This document shows positions 49,673 to 58,014 of a stretch of 64,000 nucleotides of DNA, piece by piece (position 1 is the stretch's first letter; each line of letters begins with the position of its first letter). The position numbers were made by a program, and so were the translations under genes. Source of the DNA: Aurantiochytrium sp. KH105 (Eukaryota > Sar > Bigyra > Thraustochytrida > Thraustochytriidae). The stretch is from positions 62,001-126,000 of the forward strand of contig BGKB01000063.1 of the NCBI GenBank assembly GCA_003116975.1. The letters are read 5' to 3'. The notes under the pieces are model-generated. The model did not search any database. It was not told the origin of the DNA and saw nothing but the letters and a program-made list of their open reading frames with translations.

Positions 49673-50016
49673 GATCCTCGCGCCCGGCGCAGCTGGCGCT
49701 GCCGGCGCAGCCGTATTCTGTTCTGGTTTGGTGACTCGCGCTAATTTTTTTCAAAACTCCAAAGCGAGACGACGAGCTGCCTGGGGACAAGGCACTCCAG
49801 CGAGCCGAACGCGCTCGCTGGAATGGCAGAGAGGGCCGAGTTTTTCGAGTTGCAAGACCTCGAACTTTGCAGGCACGCGGACGCGTACGCGTGCGCGCGC
49901 TAGCGTGGTGCGAGCTTGCACCGCATTGCGCCGAAGATTGCGATCACGCCGGCGCGAGACACCGGCAAGCCTGCAAGAACGAGCCTCACCGGGGCCGCTG
50001 TAGATACAGAACAGAG
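49673..50016. promoter_or_regulatory. divergent promoter of Cep57-like and RUN-PX-RH genes
   Basis: 344 bp between divergent ATGs. A short A/T tract at 49741-49757 is the only AT-rich element. The plus-strand frame stays open through the last 150 bp without an ATG, so a longer N terminus by non-ATG start is unlikely but not excluded. Confidence 0.45.
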
Positions 50017-53000
50017 ATGTTCTCCTTTGGTGGGGGAACCTCGAAGAAGAGCAGCTCGGCGACAAACGAGGATGTCGCGCTCGTGCACGCACTACTTGTA
50101 ATGGGACTGCAAGATGCTGTGCGAAGGATAATTCAGGCGTCATTATCTGCCCGCGAGCGCCGCATACGTGGCGAACATGCGCACGGCGAAGAAGAGCTCG
50201 TGGACTCAATGACAGAGGTTGAAGCGCTTCTGGAGGTTCTCGAGCTTTGTCTCTGGCACGGCCTTCGTGAACCGCAACGCCGAAGTCATGGCCGCTCGCA
50301 TGGACCGCATGGCAAGACTCAAGCCGGCGTAGGCACCTCCTCGACAGCCGAGAGCTCTCATTTCTGGGACTTTGTCCTCCTCCTCGAGCGCGTCGATCCA
50401 ACTGCGTTTGGCGGGACCATCATGCTCGTACGGGCAAACTCGGGCTGCTCCACAAATCAGGGGCTCTGCAGGGCTTGGATTCGCATGCTTTTGAACCAGA
50501 ACGCTCTCGAATATACCATTCGAGCGTTATGCAGGCTTGCCACCACCTCTGGCCGAGACTTTTATGAGGACTGGGCCTTTCTGCGCTGGTCTGCAGAAAC
50601 CAATCGCACCATGTTTTTCACTTTACTCGGTGTGCTCAACAATGTCGGCTTTGCTCTCAACACAAAAAATAGAGGACTCGACCGCCCAAGCCCAGTGGGT
50701 CCTGGAGATATGCTTTCTCATGATGCGCTCAAATGCTGCCTCGCCTTCGAATCAGCGCTTGCCGCTGCCTGCGCTGCCAACCCAAATGACCCTCCAAGTG
50801 TGCTTGTAGCGTCCTCGGTGGATCCCGAGGTCACGGGGCGCTTTGTCTACCTCCAACCGGGGCTCTTTTCGAATCGAAATACCGGCTACCAGCTACGCGT
50901 GGTCGAGGCAAAACAAGGGACCTCGCCGAGACAATGGGGGCTCTTTGCGCCGGCGCAAGATCAGCCAAGATACCTTGCAAACGCGAGGTCTGTATCTGAC
51001 CCCCCATTGCAAGACTGGGCGCCCTCAGATGAGGTCGCAGCAGAATTCAACAATCCACCCCAGGCCGTGAAGATGCTGCATTCGCAGAGCGTTCGTGCAA
51101 GGCTTTATCCCGGGAGTCATAAGATCAAATGGGGTACTCTTTTACGCTCCGAGATCCAGGCGATCAGGGTGGAAATCAAGCAAGTCGAGCACCTGCGGAA
51201 ACGTCTTGATGCCGTTCGCAAGATTGAATGCCCCATGGGGGAGGACGAGGAGGACTTGCCTCCGGTGCAGCCACTCGAGACCGTTGTCGAGGAAACATCT
51301 CAGTCAGATTCACCCTCAGATTTGGGTAGCAGTGCCCACGTGCGAATCACAGAAACGACGCCAAACGACGAAGCACCCATGGTGGATTCACTTGCCAGCG
51401 GCGTGGATCGCGAGAATTGCTCCCCACACGCTGACGCCCAGGAACAGACGGAAGACGTTTCGAAGCTGACGGGCCAAGCGAGACACGAGAATCTGGAAGT
51501 ACATACCAAGAAAAACATCAAAGCCTCTCTTGCAGGAAATGAGACGGCAAGTTTTACAGGACAAGACGACCATGCGGAACAAGCGCCAAAGGTCGCAGGC
51601 GATGGATTGCCTCTCGTAGAAAGTGAAGATGCGCAACAAGCGGAACATAATCGAGATGTCTTCACTGCAACGGAGCAAGTCCAGACTGAATCTCAGGATG
51701 AAGCGCCCAGAGAGAGTCCAGATGCTGATATCGACGCAATCGAAATCGCCGAGAGCGCTCAAGAACTTGATATTGGCCTGACAACGGAATCAGAGCGTAT
51801 CGTAGCGGAGCGAAACCGTGATGCTCACGAACCAGAACGTAGTGCATTTGACTCTCAAAATGGTGCGGAGAAAGAGAGTGTCTCTGACGAAGCGAATGCC
51901 AAACAGGAAGAAAAGCATAAAGTTGTCATTTCGAAAAGAGACAGGAACGAAGACGAACGAGACGAGCCAATCATTGGCACCGCGGACCAATCGGATCACC
52001 CTGTTCTGAGTTCTGACGCTGCCCAGAATGAAGAATTGTTGGACATTGATAAAACCACCAAAGAAGGGTTTACGCAAGCTACGCCTTCGATGGATCATTC
52101 TGACCTGGGAGGAAGCACGGAAGTCGCACGACCCGCGAAATGCGTGTCTGATGAGATCGAAGTGGGTCATCGCGCTACATACGGAGACACCGATGCATCA
52201 GTTGTAAAAGATGGATTAAACGAAAACAGTCACAAGACTGAGATGTCTGATGACATCAGCATCGTTCAAGATGCGGAAGTCCTGTCCGACACAAGCAAGG
52301 AGGAAATTGTGTCGTCTGAAAATGCAGCTCCCGACGAGGCCAAAGCGATGAAGAAAGACGCGGACAACGAGTCTGGGGCTCTGCCTGCTGGAAAACAAGA
52401 CAGCGTTGCATCATTAGAAAAGAACAGAACAAACGAGAAGAGTCACGAGACTGAGCTGTCTGATGACCTGAACATCGTTCAAGATGCCGAAATTCAATCC
52501 GACACAAGCAAGGAGGAAATTGTGTCGTCCAGAAATGCAGCTCCCGACGACGTCAAATCGATGAAGAACGACGCGGACAGCGAGTCTGGACCTCTGCTTG
52601 CTGAAAAACAAGACAGCGTTGCTTCAGTTGAAAAGGATGGAATAAGTGAAAACAGTCACAAGACTGAGCTGTCTGATGACATCAACATCGTTCAAGATGC
52701 CGAAATTCCATCCGACACAAGCAAGGAGGAAATTGTGTCGTCCGGAAATGCAGCTCCTGACAACGTCGAATCGATGAAGAAAGACGCGGACAGCGAGTCT
52801 GGGACGTCGCTTTCAGAAAAGAGGGTCTCTGACGTACCTAGGATGAAGAAGTCTTTGAATCCATTTGAGGATAAATCCGTGGATTCATTTGGAGAGGGCG
52901 AGTCAGAAATCTCGGAGAGCGAGGCGATTGAATCCTCTGATACCGACAGGGCGACTGCTCAAGATACCGAGACCCTGTCCAACAAGATTGATGACGATGT

Positions 53001-55869
53001 TGCGATGTCCACGCGTGCAGCCTTCGACGACCGCGATGACGCAAACAGCAAGATGAAAGTCTCAGAGGCTGGAGTGAGCAATGAAAGCAAGTCAGAAGGC
53101 GATGCGATTGAGAATTCTATAGAGGACACTGGTGATGCTCCAGATTTTCACGTTGTCGAAGGTCATCATGCGGGTGCAACAATCGAGTCGTCGGACACCA
53201 TAAAGACCAAAGATCGCTGTCAGCAGGGGAGTTTTTCTCAAGTGCCCAGCAATCACGAGGCGAGCAACGCCGAGGTCTCGTCGTCGCAGAGCTCAGAAGC
53301 TGATAGCGTTTCCGTAGACGCGGAGGTGAGCAGCGAAGTCGAGGCGGCTAAGCACTTAAAATCAAAAGGCAAGGGCCGCAAAGGCCCCAGAAGGGTGCAG
53401 ATGGCGAGCATCGAAGACACTGATTTTGCGCAAGATCCGCTCCAAGCTCTCGAACCCGCGCCAAGTTCGCGGGGATCAAGGCGAATTTCGCGACCAACGG
53501 TTGTGCACGCGTCCAAAATTGCCGAAGCGGGCGAACTTGCAAAGTCAAGTAATGCAATTCAGTTCAATAGCACTCTACTGTCCGCAGCAAACAACTTTGT
53601 GGTGATGCAGGACGACGACGAAGACGATGACGTTGAAAGCGCGGAGATACATGGCCACGCTAGCTGCGACGAAGATTCGCTGGAGACCGGTGCCGCTGGC
53701 GAAGTCGTTAGGGAGAAAGACGGTTCGCGGGCGCGTGACTTGAGCGCGTCAACAGCACCGTCCGGCGAGAGCGAAGAGGAACGCCTCGCTCGCTATGCAC
53801 GTGAAGAAGAGGAGTCCCTGGCAGCCTTTATTGCAGAACAAAATGCTGAAAAGGCCAATTCTGTATCGAGCAAACGTGAGGGAGCCTCTCATGCCTCAAA
53901 AAACGACGAGCCACCAGCAAATAAGTCTATCGTTCCAACAAGCGAGTTCATCGACCTTGTACGCGCCTACGTTCGACTTGACCCGCAAGAAGCAGCGGCG
54001 CGAACTCTGGCATCTAAGATTCACGGCGCTACGGGCTACGAAATTGGCCCCATGCTCTCTCCTTCTCAAGACATTGATCCCGATGCCGACGAAGTTACCA
54101 AGGCCAACTCGGAGGCACCTGTTGCAGCGAGCAGCAAGTTCTCCTTGGCAGTCTTTTCCGGGCGACTGTCGCTATGGGGAAGCGGCACAGATGCAGAGCA
54201 GGAAAATGACAGCGGTCCGCGAAGCGGTGCAAATGCTGCATCCTCGGCTCTCGAAACTGGTGCGGAAGATCGCGAGACTTCTGACTTGGCTCATGAAACG
54301 GATTCCGAGATTGACATTGACCTCGCATCCGATGCCAACGTTACCCGCGTCGAGAGCGCATCTGTCGTGGGCCAATATATCTCCAAGAGGGCTTCAGACA
54401 TGCACGTGCGCTACATCATTCGTGTCCAGCTGCGCAAAGTTGCACGTGCAGGCAATGATGACCTGGAGGAGTGCATCTCATCAGAAAACGACGCCTCCAT
54501 TCTTCAGGAGAGAACGGAGGTGGACACAGAGGAAGCCTCGTCGCACGTTGCTGCACGCACAGCGACGTATACTGTTCACCGTCGCTTTCGCGACTTCAAG
54601 CAGCTGCGTGCCGCACTTTCCAATGCGGCCGCGGCGAGCTCTGATCAAGACAGCAAAGAGTCTGTTCCTACGCTTCCCAAGACCGCGTGGACGCGGTCAT
54701 TCTCGGAAGACTATATTGCGCGCAAACGCATCGGCCTCGACGACTTCTTGCAGGAAATTCTTCGTCTCCGTTTTGAAGATGCTCCAGCGCGCGAGCACCC
54801 CGTCGTCATTGACTTCTTGACGCAAGGCATGTGCGTTCCGTGGGAAGAGGACGAAGAGGAAAGGGGCCCTGGCTTTCCGTTAGATTTTCCATCTCAGAAT
54901 CGCCGCGGTTCTGGTCTTTGTCGCAAGGGAAGCCGCGGACTGCACGTCGCTCTGATTACCGATCCTCGTGGAGACCCTCAGGTTATGGAAGAGCGAGACT
55001 CGATTGGCTTGGCCGAGCAGGATTTTCGCTGCATTAGCTGTGGTCGCGACATTAGCATTGCGCTTGGAGAGTCAAAGGGCCTTTGGGGCGCATCGCGCGA
55101 ACCGTCGCGTCGGTCAGCGAGATTTTGTCATTACACAGAAGGCTGGTTTTGCCCATGGTGTTTCTCCTGTGGAAGTGCTGGGGATCGAGAACAAGAAAGG
55201 GAGTTTGAATATTACAATGAGTCCGACACGGGTTTAGACTGGGACGAGGGCTCGGGTACAAGTCGGCTCGCCCCACTTCAGGAGCACAACCGGGTTCTCC
55301 CTACGCGCGTTCTTCATCACTGGGACTTTGAGCCGCTTGCCGTGTCTGCTGACGCTGCTGCCTTTTTGGATAGCGTCTCTCAGCATCCAGTACTTTGCGT
55401 GTCTGCCGAAAGTCCGCGACTATTTTCCCAGGTCAAGGAACTGCAACATGCTCGCCTGCTTCGCTTACAACTAGTGCATGCTCGAGAAACCTTGGCGAGA
55501 TGTGTCGAAAAGGAAAATTCGCTGGGGGGTATTGCACCCGCTCTGCGTTCCCGCGAACACCTTGCGCAAGAGACAGAAATGTACTCGATGAACGACCTCT
55601 TTGAGCTTCACCTTGGCACGCTCATCCCGTTATTGATGCGCGCTGTGGACCAGGTCTCCGACCATATTACAAAGTCCTGCGAGCACTGTCGCTCGACTGC
55701 ACAGACTTGTGCTGTTTGTAACAAAAAGGACGATCCACTATTTGCTTTTGACATTGACAAAGTTGTTCTCTGTCGCGGGTGCCAAGGCGCCTTTCATCGC
55801 GAATGCTTTGTTGGCATCGGGGGCGAGGAATTTTGCCCTATTTGCAAGAAGTCAGCCCTCAATAGCTAG
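50017..55869 (+). CDS. RUN-PX-Rubicon-homology domain protein
   Basis: 1,950 residues from the ATG at 50017 (MFSFGGGTSKK). The RUN domain spans about residues 20-250 (GLCRAWIRMLLNQNALEYTI; RDFYEDWAFLRW; FTLLGVLNNVGFAL). A disordered acidic linker of about 1,200 residues contains three 71-residue tandem repeats (about 732-944). The PX domain is at about 1460-1605 (YTVHRRFRDFKQLRAAL; PTLPKTAW; IARKRIGLDDFLQEIL) and should bind PI3P. The C-terminal 280 residues are a Rubicon-homology/DUF4206 Zn domain with CxxC pairs (FRCISCG; GWFCPWCFSCG; HHWDF; CEHC; CAVC; CRGC; FHRECF; CPIC). Related proteins act in endosome and autophagosome maturation through Rab7. Membrane traffic is therefore the inferred role. 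Single exon. Confidence 0.88.
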   Translation: MFSFGGGTSKKSSSATNEDVALVHALLVMGLQDAVRRIIQASLSARERRIRGEHAHGEEELVDSMTEVEALLEVLELCLWHGLREPQRRSHGRSHGPHGKTQAGVGTSSTAESSHFWDFVLLLERVDPTAFGGTIMLVRANSGCSTNQGLCRAWIRMLLNQNALEYTIRALCRLATTSGRDFYEDWAFLRWSAETNRTMFFTLLGVLNNVGFALNTKNRGLDRPSPVGPGDMLSHDALKCCLAFESALAAACAANPNDPPSVLVASSVDPEVTGRFVYLQPGLFSNRNTGYQLRVVEAKQGTSPRQWGLFAPAQDQPRYLANARSVSDPPLQDWAPSDEVAAEFNNPPQAVKMLHSQSVRARLYPGSHKIKWGTLLRSEIQAIRVEIKQVEHLRKRLDAVRKIECPMGEDEEDLPPVQPLETVVEETSQSDSPSDLGSSAHVRITETTPNDEAPMVDSLASGVDRENCSPHADAQEQTEDVSKLTGQARHENLEVHTKKNIKASLAGNETASFTGQDDHAEQAPKVAGDGLPLVESEDAQQAEHNRDVFTATEQVQTESQDEAPRESPDADIDAIEIAESAQELDIGLTTESERIVAERNRDAHEPERSAFDSQNGAEKESVSDEANAKQEEKHKVVISKRDRNEDERDEPIIGTADQSDHPVLSSDAAQNEELLDIDKTTKEGFTQATPSMDHSDLGGSTEVARPAKCVSDEIEVGHRATYGDTDASVVKDGLNENSHKTEMSDDISIVQDAEVLSDTSKEEIVSSENAAPDEAKAMKKDADNESGALPAGKQDSVASLEKNRTNEKSHETELSDDLNIVQDAEIQSDTSKEEIVSSRNAAPDDVKSMKNDADSESGPLLAEKQDSVASVEKDGISENSHKTELSDDINIVQDAEIPSDTSKEEIVSSGNAAPDNVESMKKDADSESGTSLSEKRVSDVPRMKKSLNPFEDKSVDSFGEGESEISESEAIESSDTDRATAQDTETLSNKIDDDVAMSTRAAFDDRDDANSKMKVSEAGVSNESKSEGDAIENSIEDTGDAPDFHVVEGHHAGATIESSDTIKTKDRCQQGSFSQVPSNHEASNAEVSSSQSSEADSVSVDAEVSSEVEAAKHLKSKGKGRKGPRRVQMASIEDTDFAQDPLQALEPAPSSRGSRRISRPTVVHASKIAEAGELAKSSNAIQFNSTLLSAANNFVVMQDDDEDDDVESAEIHGHASCDEDSLETGAAGEVVREKDGSRARDLSASTAPSGESEEERLARYAREEEESLAAFIAEQNAEKANSVSSKREGASHASKNDEPPANKSIVPTSEFIDLVRAYVRLDPQEAAARTLASKIHGATGYEIGPMLSPSQDIDPDADEVTKANSEAPVAASSKFSLAVFSGRLSLWGSGTDAEQENDSGPRSGANAASSALETGAEDRETSDLAHETDSEIDIDLASDANVTRVESASVVGQYISKRASDMHVRYIIRVQLRKVARAGNDDLEECISSENDASILQERTEVDTEEASSHVAARTATYTVHRRFRDFKQLRAALSNAAAASSDQDSKESVPTLPKTAWTRSFSEDYIARKRIGLDDFLQEILRLRFEDAPAREHPVVIDFLTQGMCVPWEEDEEERGPGFPLDFPSQNRRGSGLCRKGSRGLHVALITDPRGDPQVMEERDSIGLAEQDFRCISCGRDISIALGESKGLWGASREPSRRSARFCHYTEGWFCPWCFSCGSAGDREQEREFEYYNESDTGLDWDEGSGTSRLAPLQEHNRVLPTRVLHHWDFEPLAVSADAAAFLDSVSQHPVLCVSAESPRLFSQVKELQHARLLRLQLVHARETLARCVEKENSLGGIAPALRSREHLAQETEMYSMNDLFELHLGTLIPLLMRAVDQVSDHITKSCEHCRSTAQTCAVCNKKDDPLFAFDIDKVVLCRGCQGAFHRECFVGIGGEEFCPICKKSALNS
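52210..52848 (+). repeat. three tandem 213 bp units encoding 71 residues
   Basis: Units start at 52210, 52423 and 52636. Each contains NIVQDAEI-like, SDTSKEEIVSS and NAAPD blocks with a few substitutions. The array lies in frame within the acidic linker of the RUN-PX-RH protein and preserves the reading frame exactly. Units 2 and 3 look most alike. Confidence 0.92.
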
Positions 55870-56008
55870 AATTCACAGTAAGTCGCAACGCAAGCTTTGC
55901 GTAATCTAATTTTGAAAGGTGTGTGACATTTTTTTATTTGGTTTTGGATTTTTTCGTTCCTCAAAAATGCAGGCCTATCGGGTTTTGTCTGAGCGAGAAA
56001 TGGCTACA

Positions 56009-57772
56009 TCAGCGTGTAGGGGGGTCGTTGTCCTTTGCTGAACCATCCTCTGGGACTTGCAATTTGTCTGACTTCCTGGTAGATGTTTTGCGCTTACTAA
56101 AGATTCCCAGGGTGCTTGTAAACCTGGAAGCCGATTTGCCCCCTGTTGGTGGTTCAGTCAGCGTAAACTGCGGCTGCGGGTCCTCGACAAGACCAATTGT
56201 GTCTGCTTCAAGGGGCGGTTCCAACGGAGCAACGAGTTCCGAGGATGAAGTGACACGAAATGCGCTGCCCGTTCGTACGCTGTGGCCAGCTTCCATTTGC
56301 CCAAGTTGAAGACCCGAGGCAGAATGCTCTTCGCGGCAATCACTGCCGAGTGAAGACCGGGACAACAAATTACTTGCAGATCCTTCGCGTGAGAACACTT
56401 GTCTTGCAAGCTCGGCTTCGCCGACATCACCTTGCGATCCACTCGCAGCGTCAATTGCACACAGAGCGTTACTCCGTGAGGAGCTCAGTTTAAGTTCGTG
56501 CTGCTGCTGCATCATTCTTTGCTGGTGCCGTGATGGAGAAGAAGTTCGGGAGCTGGCCAGCAAAGATCTTTGAGATTGCATTGCTCCAAAAGTGTCTGAT
56601 TGCTCGTCTTCGCCGTCTTCTACGTTGTCGGCGTTTTCGGAAGATGGAAGTCGCAGACTGAATATACGTGTGCGCCGCTGGTCAAGAAGAAGACGACGCT
56701 GCAAGATGTCTTGTTGCGTTTGATTCATCTGTGTCAGTGCGGCTGACGCACGGAGAATCTTCGATCCTGGCGCAGCGCGAGGCTTTGGGCCAGGGAAACC
56801 AAGGACAAAGTCATTAATGTTCAGCCTCGGGCGCGACGTCTGGATTTGCACGACGCGCCGCTTCGGAAAGAGCCTTGCGAGAACTTTCATTGCACGCAAA
56901 TCGATGTCTTTCTTACCGTATGCTGGTACGAGGACGCCACCATTTGCAACAAAGAAGCCCATGTATCTCTCGTCGAGTTCATGCACCTGGCCCACCTGAG
57001 CACGAAGGGCGTCAGCACTCGCCTTTGATGTAGTTCTGGGTACAATGACGCCCCCGTCTTGTGAAAAGCGCGCGTTGGCAAAGCAAATGACACTGTGTTG
57101 ACCTTTGGCAAAGAGAGTCATCTCATGTGGACGACGGTGCGAGGAGGTTCTTGCGGCAAGGTCTTCGTCACGACCCCCATCGAGATTTTCATCGGATGCT
57201 GGGCTCAATAAGACCTGTCCGCGCCCATTGACCTCAACGAAGGGCTGTTCTGGGCCAAGTGAAACTCCACGACCTAGCATTGGGCCGCCATAACGGTGAA
57301 TGCGCTCCACTTCGCATATTTGACGGAACAATGTTGGCTTCGCTCCTTGAGGCGCGTCTGCGCAGTTGTACTCGATGACGCGAAGGTCTCCAGCAAGGGC
57401 TCGCGTGAATGAGATTGGATTGCCGCCGGTCCAGGAATCCGGAACGTCGAAGAGCTGCACGAGGCGGATATTGTCAGGGAGTGACCGTCGGGCTCTGACG
57501 TAAGCTTGGCGGCCCTCGACGGCCATCGTGACGGGCTCGAACTGGGCTAGCGCAGCTGCGATTTCAAATGCCACGTTTTCATTTGCGTTGCCTAGCACGT
57601 ACGCAAAAGAATGGGGCTCCCAGCACGGAACTGTTTCACAGCCATCCTGCTTTGGTGTTCGGCCATGTTGCGAGCCGGCTGGATCGAGTTCCTCCAGCCG
57701 CGCCGACAGCTTGCGATAGGCCTCGAGGAACCTCCCGCCTTGCACGTACGGGGTAGGCGTCGGAGGCTCCAT
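56009..57772 (-). CDS. agmatine-deiminase-family protein, catalytic residues lost
   Basis: 587 residues from the ATG at 57772. The first 330 residues follow the agmatine deiminase/PPAD guanidino-enzyme fold: WEPHSFAYVL, AAALAQFEPVTMAVEG, DSW (112-114), VEVNGRGQVLLS, FFVANGGVLVPAYGKKDID and LFPKRRVVQI. The residues that do chemistry are changed. The family's DSWxRDxGP reads DSWTGGNPI, so the Arg-Asp is lost. The GHxD-type His/Asp segment reads GQHSVICFA. The GGGxIHC catalytic Cys segment after FPxRxVV is replaced by SRPRLNINDF. The C-terminal 250 residues are disordered, Gln/Ser-rich and without domain. It is probably a pseudoenzyme with a binding or regulatory role. Family assignment is by pattern; confirm with a profile search. 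Confidence 0.65.
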   Translation of the reverse strand: MEPPTPTPYVQGGRFLEAYRKLSARLEELDPAGSQHGRTPKQDGCETVPCWEPHSFAYVLGNANENVAFEIAAALAQFEPVTMAVEGRQAYVRARRSLPDNIRLVQLFDVPDSWTGGNPISFTRALAGDLRVIEYNCADAPQGAKPTLFRQICEVERIHRYGGPMLGRGVSLGPEQPFVEVNGRGQVLLSPASDENLDGGRDEDLAARTSSHRRPHEMTLFAKGQHSVICFANARFSQDGGVIVPRTTSKASADALRAQVGQVHELDERYMGFFVANGGVLVPAYGKKDIDLRAMKVLARLFPKRRVVQIQTSRPRLNINDFVLGFPGPKPRAAPGSKILRASAALTQMNQTQQDILQRRLLLDQRRTRIFSLRLPSSENADNVEDGEDEQSDTFGAMQSQRSLLASSRTSSPSRHQQRMMQQQHELKLSSSRSNALCAIDAASGSQGDVGEAELARQVFSREGSASNLLSRSSLGSDCREEHSASGLQLGQMEAGHSVRTGSAFRVTSSSELVAPLEPPLEADTIGLVEDPQPQFTLTEPPTGGKSASRFTSTLGIFSKRKTSTRKSDKLQVPEDGSAKDNDPPTR

Positions 57773-58014
57773 CGTTTTGGATTTTGGTCGCAAATGTGTT
57801 TGTTGTGCCAGTGTCCGTTGAATGAAGACATGGTAAGGCCCTAATCTCTCTGTTTCCGTTGATGGACGGTTTTTTGACTGGCGAGAAACGTCGTTTTAAA
57901 AAAAAATTAGTATTATCCTTTCTCTCTTTCGGATCTAGAAAACTTGGAGAAAGCGAGAGAGAATGAGACCTTCAGATGATCATTACAATACGTGCTTCTA
58001 TTTTTGTGCCTTGC

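Noticed and set aside
49867..50016. N-terminal extension of the RUN-PX-RH protein
   Set aside because: Begins at TTG and contains Cys/Arg-rich sequence unlike a RUN protein start; the ATG at 50017 is preferred.
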